This document shows positions 1 through 11,580 of a stretch of DNA of 64,000 nt, piece by piece (the stretch's first letter is position 1; each line of letters opens with the position of its first letter). Source of the DNA: Dryas octopetala (taxonomy: Eukaryota; Streptophyta; Magnoliopsida; Rosales; Rosaceae). The notes beneath the pieces are model-generated. The model did not search any database, was not told where the DNA came from, and saw nothing but the letters and a program-made list of their open reading frames with translations. Location of the stretch: NCBI GenBank assembly GCA_963921425.1, contig OY992839.1, positions 12,255,409 through 12,319,408 on the forward strand. Reading direction: 5' to 3'. The position numbers and the translations under genes were made by a program.

Positions 1-358
1 AAAGCGGAAACGGAGAAAAATCTAAGCAGGAAATAGTTTTCGAATTACCTCCGTCGCCGCCGCCATTCCCAGTAATGTTGAGCGAAACGACCTGAGAATT
101 CGCGTTGCAAAGGACGCCGAACCATGAGCAGTGACTAGAATTGACCGAATTCCAGTTGGAGAGCAAGCCCGACGGGTCCATTACCGAGGTCTTGAACTGA
201 AGGAGCACCAATGCGTCGGTATCTGCCAAAACAAAGCCGTTCTGGGAAGTGGAGACGACCCATAAGAACAAAAGGAGCTTCAGAACAAGCAATGGCCAAG
301 TGGGTCTGCGAAAAAAGCGCCATTCGATGACTGAAGACGAAGGAGAGGAAAAACACAT
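1..358 (-). CDS. RPK2: RPK2-like LRR receptor kinase, 5' end (partial)
   Basis: This is the first 119 codons of a leucine-rich-repeat receptor kinase that runs off the left edge of the window. The ATG at 356-358 opens MCFSSPSSSVIEWRFFRR, followed by a hydrophobic signal-anchor stretch (about residues 22-36) and an LRRNT_2 cap: DALVLLQFKTSVMDPSGLLS, then NW and the paired-cysteine motif HCSWFGVLC, then SQVVSLNITG and a glycine-rich turn. The spacing and wording match the RPK2/TOADSTOOL2 family, plasma-membrane receptors for CLE-type signals in meristems, anthers and embryos. The LRRs, transmembrane helix and kinase lie outside the window. No stop or intron appears in the visible part. The family assignment is from memory; it could be another LRR-X/XV receptor kinase. 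Confidence 0.72.
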   Translation of the reverse strand, partial: MCFSSPSSSVIEWRFFRRPTWPLLVLKLLLFLWVVSTSQNGFVLADTDALVLLQFKTSVMDPSGLLSNWNSVNSSHCSWFGVLCNANSQVVSLNITGNGGGDGGNSKTISCLDFSPFPL

Positions 359-541
359 TTCTCGAAACCCAAGAAACCAAAAACCCCCCAAACCCTTAAA
401 TGGAGTTGCAGAGAAAGAGTAGAGGGTTTATGTAAACCCTAACTCTAATAATTTGGTCCCTGACGAAAGAGAGAGAGATAGAGAGAGATTAAGAACTGAG
501 AAGGAAGAGTGAGAAGAGTTTTTTTTTTTTTTTTTTTTTTT
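359..541 (-). promoter_or_regulatory. 5' leader/promoter of the RPK2-like gene
   Basis: Upstream of the RPK2-like ATG there are a telo-box-like AAACCCTAA at about 434-442, a GA-rich tract at 466-490 and a 20+ base poly-T run at about 519-541. Telo-box and GA/CT-rich leaders are common in plant housekeeping and meristem genes. No TATA box was assigned. Confidence 0.35.
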
Positions 542-3244
542 CAATTAAGTCCCGTAATTTACTATTGATTGCAATTACAGTTTCATCAATTCTTTTACCT
601 CCCTCTAATTTGAATTAGAGTTTCCTGGATTATTGTAATCTAAAAAAGGCAAGAAGATGACGCATCTCAAGGAAGATTAGAATAATTTGAATTTGATTGA
701 TCTAATATGTAATTATGTAATTCTAATGAATTACCAGCCTAGACCACAATATAATACTCAAGCTATTGTAATTGAATAGTGTTAGATATTTCAAATAATG
801 TGTCAGTATTTCATTAATTCATATTCTAAGAATTATTAATTTTACAACAAATAAAACACTGACATGTGTATTTAGATCCAAATTTAAGATTTAAATTTGA
901 AATATCTAGCATTATTGATTGCAATTATACGTCCAATTGAATGGAAACCGTTGCATTCATTTTTGTTTTTGGTTAACAAACCAAACCGATGATGAACGGT
1001 TCGGTTTTGATTTTCAATATTGAAATTTTCGGTTCTAATCAAACCAAACCACTAATTATAATATATATTAATTTTTATATATAATTAATTGGTTTATATA
1101 TTGTTTAATACCTATTATACAGTAAACCAAACCCCTTATTATAATTTATATATATTTGTATATGTTTATTATAGTTTATATACTTTATAGTTTATAGTTT
1201 ATAACTTTATATAGTTTATACTATATAAGACTATAAAGTATACTATAAAGTATATATAGTATACTAGTATATAAGCCTCTTTTATAGTATATACAAATTA
1301 TGAATTATAGTTTTAAGAGTTATGCTAGGGTTCCCTAATTATTGGTGCCATAATTGTGCCCTAATGAGATGGAATTTTCATGTCATTTAGATTATTTAAT
1401 ACATTTATTAATATATTTGTCACATAAGCTTTTAAAAAGACTAATATAACCTCATTTAAAATTCAACAAAATATTAATTAAATTACAAAAGAAAAAATAT
1501 TTTTAAAAAAGTTTCACCATAAAATTAAAAAATCTCTAAACGTACATTCATTTCCTTAAAAAAATTTCTCCCAATTTTAGAACCCTAAAAAGCTATTACG
1601 TCAATCGAGAATTGAAGGACTCGCCACAGGTTTGGTTATTAATAATCCAAATATGCATAAATGAAATATTTATTTTTTTGGAATTAGATGATTGCAGTCC
1701 AATGTAGGTAAATTGATGCATTAGATGATTAGAGGGAAATAAGAAATAAATTTGGAATTAATAGGGATGAGATTGTCTACCAAATTTAAACGTTATTTTG
1801 AATCAAATAGAATTAGGTTTATTGTCTTTTATTATAGCAGTCAACCAAATCCCCATAATTTAGGAATTGAATTAAATTTCTTTTTAATAAAAGAATGGCA
1901 TGTTTTGTAATAATGTGAGAATGTTTTGGTGAGTTTTAGTTCTAGAGGTGGCATATAAATTTAAATATGGGTCTAATCCAAGAAGTGAAAAGTTAATGGG
2001 TTGCAAGCTATAAAAAATAAGTTGTAGGGGCTAAGTTCCAATTAACCCTTAAATATATAATAGCATATAAAATATATGCTTAGATACAGTAGTCCTATAC
2101 GTGGGGGAGAGCTGTTTAACTGGTGAGAGATCTGTTTTATGGGTTTCTTTTGCAATTCTGCATTTTGAGGAGCAACCCAATTTGTGATGCACTATTTCTC
2201 CTGTTTTTGGGTTTCTTTCTCCTGGGTTGAGCACACCAGAAGTCAAGGAGCCTAGCCATGTTGAAGTATTGCAGAAACACAATACTAGTGAATAAGTGTC
2301 TGTAAAAAATCAAGCTTTGAATGTACACATTTACATTAGGAGAAGTATACACCAGCAAATCGATATCGCATTCATACACACATAGAACAATATTCTTGGA
2401 AAAAGGGGAAAAATTAATCTACAAGTTTCAGTAGTCTGCAAGAACAAGCACCATAAATCGAGTTTAATTTCTCCCTAAGGTGGAACATATAATAAGAACT
2501 CACAGCACATGGTGACATTGCTTTTCAACATGTTTGTACCAATTATAGTAAGCTCTTAAGTTTACTATACCACATGCCAAAAAATCCAATAAATTAAAGA
2601 GTAAAAATAAAAATAAAAATAATTGGGAGAAGAAGTAAAAAATAGATGTTGGATTCTTGAAGCTAGAGAAGAACTAGATGTTGGATTTTTTTAGGAGTTG
2701 GAGATTGTTGTTGAAGGAAAATGTGTGCTGCAGATTTTTTTGTGTGATATGAACGTGGGCTGCAGGTTGCATATCTTAAATATGGAGAAAATAATAAATT
2801 AAGGCCATTAGATTTGAGTTGGGTAAGATGGTCTTTCAATAAAAATAACATTATTTTCATATTAAACATAGACGGTGATATGTATAATTACCAAAAAAAC
2901 AAAAAAATGATGTGTATTATAATTACAAATAAGTCAATAAAACATTTCAAAATTAAAAATAGGTCAATAAACATTTTTCTAAATTTCAAAATAGTTACTA
3001 TTGATCTATTTGTAATAAATGAAATTATGCATTTTACAAAAAAAGACATAACAAAAACTATAAATTACAACTACTGCCACTAACATCACTAACTAACTCA
3101 TGAAAATTTCAATAAATTACCAAAAAGTCAATCAATGCTTACCCATTGATGATGTCAGCAATATATCCTAATTTTGAAAATTACAAAAAAAATCAACAAA
3201 TAACCAGAAGCTGACACATGTCCAAAGTAAAGGTCTAACAACAA
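542..3244. other. AT-rich intergenic stretch without recognisable genes
   Basis: Very AT-rich spacer. It contains a MITE (separate entry), a segment at about 955-1320 with AACCGAACCGGTT-like words followed by TATAGT/TATATA simple sequence, and otherwise only short random open frames. I see no coding signal. Confidence 0.5.
778..914. mobile_element. Short foldback MITE, copy A of a three-copy family
   Basis: The ends are inverted: TGTTAGATATTTCAAAT on the left against the reverse complement of ATTTGAAATATCTAGCA on the right. The interior shares GATCCAAATTTAAGATTTAAA and an ATAAAACACTGACATG block with the elements at 13034-13169 and 36433-36585. Length is about 137 bp. No protein is encoded. 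The target-site duplication is unclear. Confidence 0.5.
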
Positions 3245-3245
3245 T

Positions 3246-3380
3246 TTTTTTTCCCTTTCTCCTTTTTTACCTACAGCAATATGTAACTTTTCTTTTTCCC
3301 TTTCTCCTTTTTTTACCTGTAGCAACGTGTAACATTTTTTTTTTTCCATTTCTCCTCTTTTTTACTTGCAGCAATGTGTA
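3246..3380. repeat. Three-unit minisatellite
   Basis: Three consecutive copies of a 42-48 bp unit: a T-rich run, CCCTTTCTCC, more T, then ACCTGTAGCAACGTGTAAC or close variants. The units start near 3246, 3288 and 3332. Open frames here are repeat translations, not genes. Confidence 0.6.
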
Positions 3381-3426
3381 ACATATTAGACACTGTGTGG
3401 TAGTTACTGATTCGAAATCAATAATT

Positions 3427-3990
3427 GTGTGACAGATACTGAAAATCAATATCTATAAAAACCTAAACAAATACTATCACACAGATACTGAAACTGATAA
3501 TGTCACACATATACTAAAACATATATTGTCACACATATACTGAAATAGATACTATAAATCTTTATCTATTTCAGTGTCTGTTTCAGTAAATTGAAAGTAT
3601 CTGTGTGACAATATTTGTTTCAGTATATATATATATGACAATAACTATTTGAGTATCTATGTGACAATGTTTGTTTCAGTATCTGTGTGACAATGTTTGT
3701 TTCAATATCAATGTTACATATATACTAAAACAGATATTGTCACACATATACTGAAATAAATATTATAAATTTGTTTCAGTATATATGTGAGAGTGTCTAT
3801 TTCAATATTTATGTGACAGTGTCTGTTTCAGTATATATAACAGTGTATGTTTTCAGTATCAATGTCACACATATACTAAAACAAATATAGTAACAGATAC
3901 TATAAATCTGTTTTAGTATCTGTGTGACTGTCTGTTTCAGTATATGTATGACAATGTCTATTTCAGTATCTATGTGACAATGGACTGGGG
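3427..3990. repeat. Palindromic minisatellite of direct and inverted about 28-bp units
   Basis: Built almost wholly from the word GTTTCAGTATCTGTGTGACA and its reverse complement (TGTCACACATATACTGAAAC-like). Units occur in both orientations: forward runs at about 3580-3720, 3770-3860 and 3900-3980, reverse runs at about 3475-3550, 3710-3765 and 3860-3900. Adjacent blocks can therefore fold into several long hairpins. The array ends some 430 bp upstream of the DiT1 start codon. Confidence 0.65.
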
Positions 3991-4261
3991 CCCGCACCTA
4001 TTGACCAAAACGAAATTATCAAAATTAAAACAGTGGATTGGGGACAAAATGGTAAAACAAACTAAAAAAAATCAGTAATGGGCTGGGGTCCACAGGATTA
4101 TTGACCAGAATGTAGTTTTTCAAATTATATGATTGACTAAAATGGAATAGCAAATTATGTATTGACTATTTTGTAATTTGCAAATTATTTATTAACTTAT
4201 TTGTAATTTGCTATAATAATAATAATAATAATTCCATTGAATTCCCTCCTCACATCAAATA

Positions 4262-4417
4262 TGCGCACTGTTACTCATCACTCTCTGTCTCTCCGTCTCT
4301 CTTTGGGAGCTCCGCTCTTCTCCCAGAGAAATAGAATACACCAAAAACTCTCTGAATCTCTCAGTCTCTATTAGATTCTTACTCCCAATTTTCATTCATT
4401 TCTCTCCCCCCGCAACA
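4262..4417 (+). promoter_or_regulatory. Pyrimidine-rich leader of DiT1
   Basis: The 150 bases before the DiT1 ATG are strongly CT-rich (repeated CTCTCTGTCTCTCCGTCTC-type blocks), which is typical of a plant 5' leader (Y patch). No clear TATA box was assigned. The ATG context CAACAATGG is good for plants. Confidence 0.4.
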
Positions 4418-7400
4418 ATGGAGAGCTTCGCCCTCCACTCTCTCTCCACCTCTTCCTTCTCTCTCTCTACTCGCGCCTCCTTAGTCCGCCGCTCAAAACC
4501 CATCCTGAAATCCCCACCGTCTTTCCCCAGATCATCTCACTCACTCTCCACCCTCCGATCACCCACCCTCTTTGCCTCAAAACCCATCTCCTTCTCTCCT
4601 CTTTCAAAATCCAACAAAACCCACTTCCCAATTCAAGCCTCTCAATCCCCACAACCCCAAACCAGCCTCACACCACCTCCAGCACGGCCTCAAGGCGCCA
4701 AAGCCATCCCCTTCATCATCTCCGTCGCCATAGGCCTCGTCGTCCGCTTCTTCATCCCCAAACCCGTCGAAGTGACCCCACAAGCATGGCAATTGCTCTC
4801 CATCTTCTTATCCACCATTGCAGGCCTGGTCCTTAGCCCGTTGCCGGTCGGCGCTTGGGCTTTTCTCGGGCTCACCACGTCCATTGTCACAGGAACACTG
4901 ACGTTTCCGACGGCGTTCAGTGCTTTTACCAGTGAGGTCATTTGGTTGATTGTGATTTCCTTCTTTTTCGCTCGCGGGTTCGTGAAGACGGGCTTGGGGG
5001 ATCGAATTGCGACGTATTTTGTTAAGTGGTTGGGGAAGAGCACACTGGGGTTGTCTTATGGGTTGACCATTAGTGAGATGCTTATTGCGCCTGCAATGCC
5101 GAGTACTACTGCGAGGGCTGGTGGTGTTTTCTTGCCTATTATTAAGTCCTTGTCGCTCTCTGCGGGGAGTAAACCGGGTGACTCATCGAAAAGAAAGCTT
5201 GGTTCTTATCTGATTATGTCTCAGTTTCAGGTTGGTGATCTTTTACTCCATTGTATTGTTAGATATATTTCACAACGATCATATAAAATTCAGTAATTTA
5301 TATGTTATATTAACAAAGATCATATGAATTTGTGGAAATTTATATGTGTTTTTTATTTCTCGGGTTTATATTAAAAACCGGTTTAATATACTTTTTCGAT
5401 TAATACCTGGGACAATGTATTGAATGTGTATTTGGTTAATGGGTTAGTTCATTTTTATTTCTATTTGATTAATTCAGCAATTAAATATTAGATGCTCTGT
5501 TTTTGTTGGATCTATTAACATATGTTATTTGTTTCATCACGTGATTATTATGTGACTTATGCATCGGTCTTGTGTGATGCATGACAGTCTGCTGGTAACT
5601 CTAGTGCTCTTTTCTTAACGGCTGCAGCTCAAAATCTGCTGTGCCTACAATTAGCTGAGGAACTTGGGGTGATAATTTCAAGCCCTTGGGTTTCTTGGTT
5701 TAAGGCTGCTAGTTTACCAGCACTTGTTTCGCTTCTAGCTACTCCGCTAGTCTTATACAAGCTTTATCCTCCAGAAACCAAAGACACACCTGATGCCCCT
5801 GCCATGGCGGCAAAGAAACTGGAGCATATGGGTCCTGTCACAAAAAATGAATGCATTATGGTTGGTACAATGCTTCTTGCTGTCTCTTTGTGGGTCTTTG
5901 GGTACGTTGTTGTTCTTGCTTTTGCCCTAATTATTATAAAATTATCATTTCAAGTAGATCATCATTGCATAAACAACTATATCCTTCTTTTTGGCAGTCT
6001 GTTATATTTTGCACTTTGAATAGGACTTTACTTGGGATGCTTCCATGGATTCAATGATTATAATCGATTAGATATTTCTTTTTCATATAAGCTCCTTATC
6101 TTTAAAACTGTTTTTTTTTTTTCCCACTATCTTTAGAACTGTTAATTCTACTCCCAACAGAGGTTATTTGTAAGTCAGCTTTAGTGGTTCAAGTAAAATT
6201 TATGGTTATGTATTTTTTTGGGGTTGAACAAGTTGGATTTTCTGACTGTTGTCTCCACAAACATATTGCTTTTGATTGTGGTGAGAGCTGATTTTATGAA
6301 CTTGTTCAACAGTAAGAACAAGATGAGCTTGTTTTAAGTGTTATGATCCTAAATGGTACTGATTGTAGTCTCCATACTTGAGGTGATTATCTCAATAGGT
6401 TTGGTCCATGAATTTTGTAGATAGGTAATTTGAGATTTGACGTGATCATTTTAGTATGTTTCATCCATCACCATAGTTGCTTTCCCTTAAGAAGCGCTTT
6501 TTAACTTTTATCTCTTTTAAGTGTGATACTTGAGGGCAAACCTTGACATAACAATAAGGTAACTCCATTGTGACCTGGAAGTTGCAAGTTTGAAACGGGA
6601 AACAGCCTCCCTGCAAGTGGGGTTAAGCTTGTGTACAATTTTTACCCTCTCCAAACCCTGTAATTGCTTGAGCCTCATGCACTGAACTGCACAACATGGA
6701 TAAAAAATGAAGGATTTGAGCAATAAATTGGCATGGGTGATTCAGGTTGGTTTTTGCTTATCTGGGTGATTCGGGTTGTTACGGTGAGAGTAAGAAACAA
6801 GCATAGCATTGAGACCTGCTTTTTTTTTCTTGGCTATCCAACAGAGTATTATACAGTTCTTGTACTCATTAGACCGAACAATCAAATTCTATGAATTTGA
6901 AATTGGAATCGGCATCTCTTCCAATTAATTTAATGCAAATGGCAATTTAGATCTTAATTGTGATAAGATCTGGATCTGGGTCTTGAACCTTCCGTAGGCA
7001 TGAAGTATTTTTTTGGGCTTCTATTATCTATTAATTTTATTTCAATATAAAATGGGTGTTGGTAAAAAAAAGTTATGTTGAATTGTGGAATGATTGAGAC
7101 CATCAAATTATTGAAGGGAGATTAGAAGCTAAAGGTAGACAATCGCATTCCCTCATTATCCTTTATCAATATTTCATGAAACAATACCAAAACTTCGTTC
7201 TGTAAATAAGGGGCCATGGATCCTTCCCCCTTTTCTTTGTACTTAATTCCATTATCTTACTGTAGTTACATGGCTACCTATAAGATGTCTTACTTCCAAA
7301 GGTTGCTACTCAGCAGTGAATCTGAATTGGGAGTTCAAGGATGATGGAAAGTGGGTTCCACCAAATGACCTTTACTTCCAAAGCTTGCTACTGTTGCCTG

Positions 7401-10181
7401 GAAACTGTACCCTCCATTTAGTTCATAAAATGTAGAATTATGTCATGATGGTTATTTGAATTAAATTTTGTACTCAAAAGATCACCTTTAGGCTTTTTTT
7501 TTTTTTGAAAAGAGAGAAACTTTTTATTGATCAAAACTCAGAACAATACACACAATGGACAAGATGTCCATTATTGAGAGAAAAGATCAAAAAACGAAAA
7601 AACATAGAATTAGGTCTCATAAAGCCTAATCCATTTATCTAAGTGCTGCCCTCCAATCTAAGATTATATCGAATAGATATACCCCCCTGAAGTCACTAGT
7701 AACAGATGCCCAAAGGGATGACCAAAACACTACTCTATCCCACAATTCTTCAACATCTGCACCTCTATAATCCTCAAAAATTCTTCGATTCCTCTCCATC
7801 CAAATAACCCAGAAAATGGCCAGCATTCTGCAATTCCAAAACACCTTGGCCTTCTTGATCCCACCAAAACCAAAGAACTTTTCACTCAACAAAGAATAGC
7901 ACCCTTCTGGCATTACCCACATTACCCCTGCATCTTTAAATAAATTTGACCACAGCTTTGCTGCTACAGAACACTGAAGGAAAACATGATCAACACTCTC
8001 CCCTTGGATCTTACACATAACACACCTGCTTGGAGATAAACAAACATTTGGCCTCCTTTTTTGTAGAATATCACAAGTATTTATCTTTCCAAGAGCTACT
8101 AACCAAGCTAAAACTCTGACTTTTGGAGGAACTTTTGCTTTCCAAATCAAGCCTGCCGGTAGAAAAAGACTACCATCGCCATGCCCACAAAGAAAGGTAA
8201 AAAAAGACTTTGAAGAGAAAAACCCTTTTGAGTCCAATTTCCAAATTCTTGAATCTCTAGTGGACGACAAATGAACTTTCTCAAGCACTAAGAGCAAGGA
8301 TGACAACTCCTCCACTTCTAAGTCATTTAAATTCCTTCGAAAGCCCAGGTTCCAAATTGGCTGAAAATTAACTCCCCCTGCCATTTCTGCCACTGTTAAG
8401 CCTAAAGGTGATCTTCTGGCCAAATTGGCTCAAAAGATCACCTTTAGGCTTTAGTGCAACATTTGCAACCGAGCAAGATATTCTTATAGCGATAGTTGAC
8501 AGTTGCAAACCATTGATATATATGCTGTTCATGATTTTTCTTAGAATGCATTTTGTCCTTCCAGGGTTCTGATTCACCAACTCTTTTTCTTTGTTCCCTT
8601 GTAGAGAGGTTCTTGGTATACCAAGTGTCGTAACTGCAATGATTGGCTTATCTACACTCCTTTTGTTAGGAGTCCTTGATTGGGATGACTGCTTAAGTGA
8701 AAAATCAGCATGGGATACTTTGGCTTGGTTTGCTGTTCTAGTGGGTATGGCTGGCCAATTGACAAACCTTGGTATTGTAACCTGGATGTCTAATTGTGTA
8801 GCCAAAATCCTTCAGTCTTACTCTTTGAGCTGGCCAGCTGCATTTGGTGTCCTTCAGACAGCTTACTTCTTCATCCACTACCTCTTTGCAAGTCAAACCG
8901 GTCATGTGGGTGCTTTATACTCAGCATTTCTTGCCATGCACTTGGCAGCTGGGGTACCAGGTGTCTTGGCAGCGTTGGCTTTAGCTTACAATACAAATCT
9001 TTTTGGGGCCTTAACACATTATAGCAGTGGTCAGGCTGCTGTATACTATGGAGGTATGCCCCCCTTTCCCCTCTCTTGCATAACTTTCTAATTTGTTTTC
9101 ATAACAATTACATTTTTGTAGGTTTCATTTTTGTTTCCATTAACAGTTGCTCCATTTCATAGTTTTATAGGTTTTATAATTATTCCCCTTAAAGTTTAGG
9201 ATTTTCCTTCACTCTATTTGTTGATGATAAGTTTTAGAATATATCATTGTTAATTATCATAAAATATTAATATTCTATTTGCAACCAACCTTCTTCCCTC
9301 TCTCTCTCTCTCTCTCTCTCCCTTTTTTTTTTTTTTTTTTTTTTTTTACAATAGCACTCTGAAGTCAAGAACCAGAAAAATATTGAATTGTATCTTTATA
9401 TTTGGCCAAATTACGATTTTGGTTTGTGCAGTTTGGGTCAGATTCCATTAAGATCCCTGTAGTTTCAATTTGTGTCAATTTTGCCTTTGTAGTCGTCCAA
9501 CGGTTGCAATTCGGGGATATGGCCTTAATTCTGTCAAGTGTGTCTACGGAAAGAACACTCACTGCGCACAGTTGGGGGTATTTTAGACTTTTTGGGTGGT
9601 CTCACTTCTTTTTTTTTTTTTTTTGGGCCGTTGGGTTGTCTCACTTCATTTTAGGTGACATTGCTCCATTTTCACTTGACAGTTGGGATTTAGGGTGTCA
9701 AACCAGAGTTCTGGGGAAAATTTAGGATCTACTGTGGAATCTTGTCGAGCGAAAATGGTTAGGATTAAGTCAAATGAAGTGAGATCACTCAAAAGTGTAA
9801 AATATCCCACTCATGAGCAGCATGGCTCTCTCCATTGACTCAATTCATGAAATTAAGACACTGTATTTGGATTTCTTAATAAAAAAAAAGACACTATTTG
9901 GATTGCAACCGTTAGACAACTACTGGAACAAAATTGACACAATTGAAAATATGGGGGGACCTTGATGGAATTTGACCATTACATAGACTATTTTTTATAA
10001 TTTAGCCTTTATATTTTCTATTCAGGGTGGTGACTTATAAGATTTTGTTTGTTCTTTTCCAACAGCTGGTTATGTTGATCTTCCTGATGTATTCAGAGTG
10101 GGCTTTGTAATGGCTCTTGTGAATGCTGTCATCTGGGCATTAGTAGGGTCGTTCTGGTGGAAATTTTTGGGCCTCTACTGA
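4418..10181 (+). CDS. DIT1: Chloroplast 2-oxoglutarate/malate translocator (DiT1/OMT1)
   Basis: Four exons: 4418-5230, 5588-5901, 8605-9053 and 10066-10181, giving 563 aa with all phases consistent (0, 2, 1). It encodes the inner-envelope dicarboxylate exchanger that imports 2-oxoglutarate for ammonia assimilation in exchange for malate, so it serves photorespiration and nitrogen/carbon balance. Residues 1-90 are a Ser/Pro-rich transit peptide. The body begins GAKAIPFIISVAIGLVVRF and carries the SLC13/DASS membrane helices, including AIPF..KPVEVTPQAWQLL, the TEVIWLIVISFFFARGFVKT-like helix, the SQFQ-SAGNSSALFLTAAAQN loop across intron 1, and the C-terminal SFWWKFLGLY. Near-identity to remembered plant DiT1 makes DiT2 unlikely. 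Introns 2 and 3 are enlarged by transposons described separately; none touches a splice site. Confidence 0.95.
6530..6692 (+). mobile_element. Au-type SINE relic in DiT1 intron 2
   Basis: The order of words GACCTGGAAGTTGCAAGTTT, AACAGCCTCCCTGCAAGTGG, GGTTAAGCTTGTGTACAAT, ACCCT...CAAACCCTG and GAGCCTCATGCACTGAACTG follows the plant Au SINE consensus (tRNA-derived, box-B-like region followed by the GTACAAT and TGCACTGG words). It is diverged and has no clear poly-T tail or target duplication. Non-coding, same strand as DiT1. Confidence 0.6.
7473..8452 (-). mobile_element. 5'-truncated LINE with perfect 24-bp target-site duplication
   Basis: A minus-strand LINE (L1-type) 3' portion lies between two identical 24-base copies of the target, 7473-7496 and 8429-8452 (both contain AAAGATCACCTTTAGGCTTT). 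Its poly-A tail is the T run right after the left copy. The frame 7635-8423 encodes a reverse-transcriptase zinc-binding (zf-RVT) domain: IWKAKVPPKVRVLAWLVALG, CVMCKIQGESVDHVFLQCSV and FWVIWMERNRRIFEDY are diagnostic. Endonuclease and polymerase domains are absent, so it is a dead-on-arrival copy. The perfect duplication and the open 262-codon frame suggest a recent insertion. It sits in DiT1 intron 2 in antisense orientation. Confidence 0.9.
8398..8451. repeat. Perfect 18-bp inverted repeat at the LINE 5' junction
   Basis: 8398-8415 (AAGCCTAAAGGTGATCTT) is the exact reverse complement of 8434-8451, which belongs to the right target-site copy. The 18-bp spacer contains the further palindrome GCCAAATTGGC, so the whole segment can form a near-continuous hairpin. 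The ATG that would start the LINE frame lies in this captured sequence, so it is not an original start. Confidence 0.85.
9299..9350. repeat. CT microsatellite plus poly-T in DiT1 intron 3
   Basis: A run of TC dinucleotides (about 9297-9321) directly followed by more than 20 T residues. Confidence 0.7.
9395..10016. mobile_element. Mutator-like foldback MITE with 9-bp TSD in DiT1 intron 3
   Basis: A 604-bp element (9404-10007) is flanked by the 9-bp direct repeat TTTATATTT (9395-9403 and 10008-10016). Its ends are GGCCAAATTA and, on the other strand, GGCTAAATTA. The arms are inverted over more than 80 bp, for example CAATTTGTGTCAATTTTGCC on the left against the reverse complement of AACAAAATTGACACAATTG on the right. 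The 9-bp duplication and long terminal inverted repeats are the signature of Mutator-superfamily non-autonomous elements. The short frame at 9402-9725 is not a gene. Confidence 0.85.
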
Positions 10182-11580
10182 TTTACAGTTTGTGTGTAAG
10201 TAGATTTTGGTCTTCCCTGTTGTATTATTTTCAGGGCAGAATTGAGGTTGAGGCCATCATTTTATCAAAAACAAAAATTTCAATTTTAGCTTATACTATT
10301 TTTAGCTCTTTTTTATTGCAGTTGTGTAAGTTTAATGACACAAACTGAGAGGATTCGATTGTTTTGGCGGAAGCCTTGCCTATAATAAGAAGTGAAACCA
10401 TAGGTCCTCGCCTGTTTTCTATACTTTAATATGAAGCAAAGAATTTTCTCTTTTGAATTATTATTATAGGTTTGTTTCCTGGATCCAACCAGATTGGGAT
10501 AGAAAATTTGATGCTTTTGAGAATCATCCTGCTACTTTCCATGTGGAGTTGAATTTGAAATTATTGTAGGACGACTCATCCATGGATGTTGCTATTACAT
10601 GACCTGATATGTTATTCCTGGTTCATGCTCTTAACTAGTATATGAGTTACCCTTACTCATCTTCATGTTGTTATTCCAGTTCTTCCTTCGTTTAAAAGGA
10701 ACTTCCAGGAGATGTAAATAATCTCAAGTATAAGCATATTGTGTGTTTTTTTTTAGTTGGGGGAGGGAGGATCGAATTTGGGTGCATTGTGGGTAAATCT
10801 ACAGCTCTTTTAACTAGGTTACTCAATAACTACTAAGCATATTGTGTGTTGTACAAACAAAATGGAGTGTAGTACGTACATATAATTTTGTCCATCACTG
10901 GAACTGCAGTGTCTTTTAAAAAAATATTTTATTTTATTGTATCACCAATTCTATCCTCATCTAGTCTGTTCATAACACAAGGCTGGCTTTCAATAACATG
11001 AGAAGAACTTGCATATCTCGGGGATATTAACAGGTGGTATTCCCATCCTCCCCTCTCTCTCTCTTTCTCTCTCCAGTGGTAACTCCGAGATACCTAAGTT
11101 TTTTTTTTCGAATTGATAACCCAAATACAGAGAATGGCCCAAGTGAACATTTTTAAAATAAGAGGATTATACATAATTCTTTTGATTTAGGGGAGGGGAG
11201 ATCGAACTTGGATGCATTGCGAGTAATTATATCGTCCTTCTAACTGGATTATCTAACAACTACGGATTATACATAATTATCTCTCTCGTCAATTTTTAAA
11301 TTCGCACAACTTAATAAAATTCAAAATAAGAGGAATATTCATAATTATCTCTCTCAATACACTCCACAAGTCATGAGAGACTTCCTCAGACCAAACATTA
11401 ACGATGGCTAATGCGATGAGCAGTGCCATTTCCCTATCTACACAATTATGTCATATTCGTAATTTTCTATTCTTTAAAATTTTACGAGTTTGCCACTATG
11501 CTGCCCACCGGTGGACTTTTGAAAAAGTATAAACAACTCGTTTAAAGACTATGGGAAATAATTTGCCGTCTGTTGGGACC
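10182..11580. other. DiT1 3' flank and spacer with a repeated motif pair
   Basis: No gene is seen. Two related segments, about 10750-10845 and 11185-11268, share GGGGAGGGAGGATCGAA, a TGCATTG(T/C)G(G/A)GTAA block and TAACTAGGTTACTCAATAAC-like endings. They look like copies of one small dispersed element. A CT tract lies at 11052-11075. Confidence 0.4.

Noticed and set aside
2049..2379. Two overlapping minus-strand frames of 77-80 codons
   Set aside because: No family resemblance; AT-rich spacer with no promoter or splice evidence.
3427..3990. CRISPR-like array of regularly spaced repeats
   Set aside because: Units are contiguous, variable, in both orientations and without unique spacers; the genome is a plant. 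It is a minisatellite.
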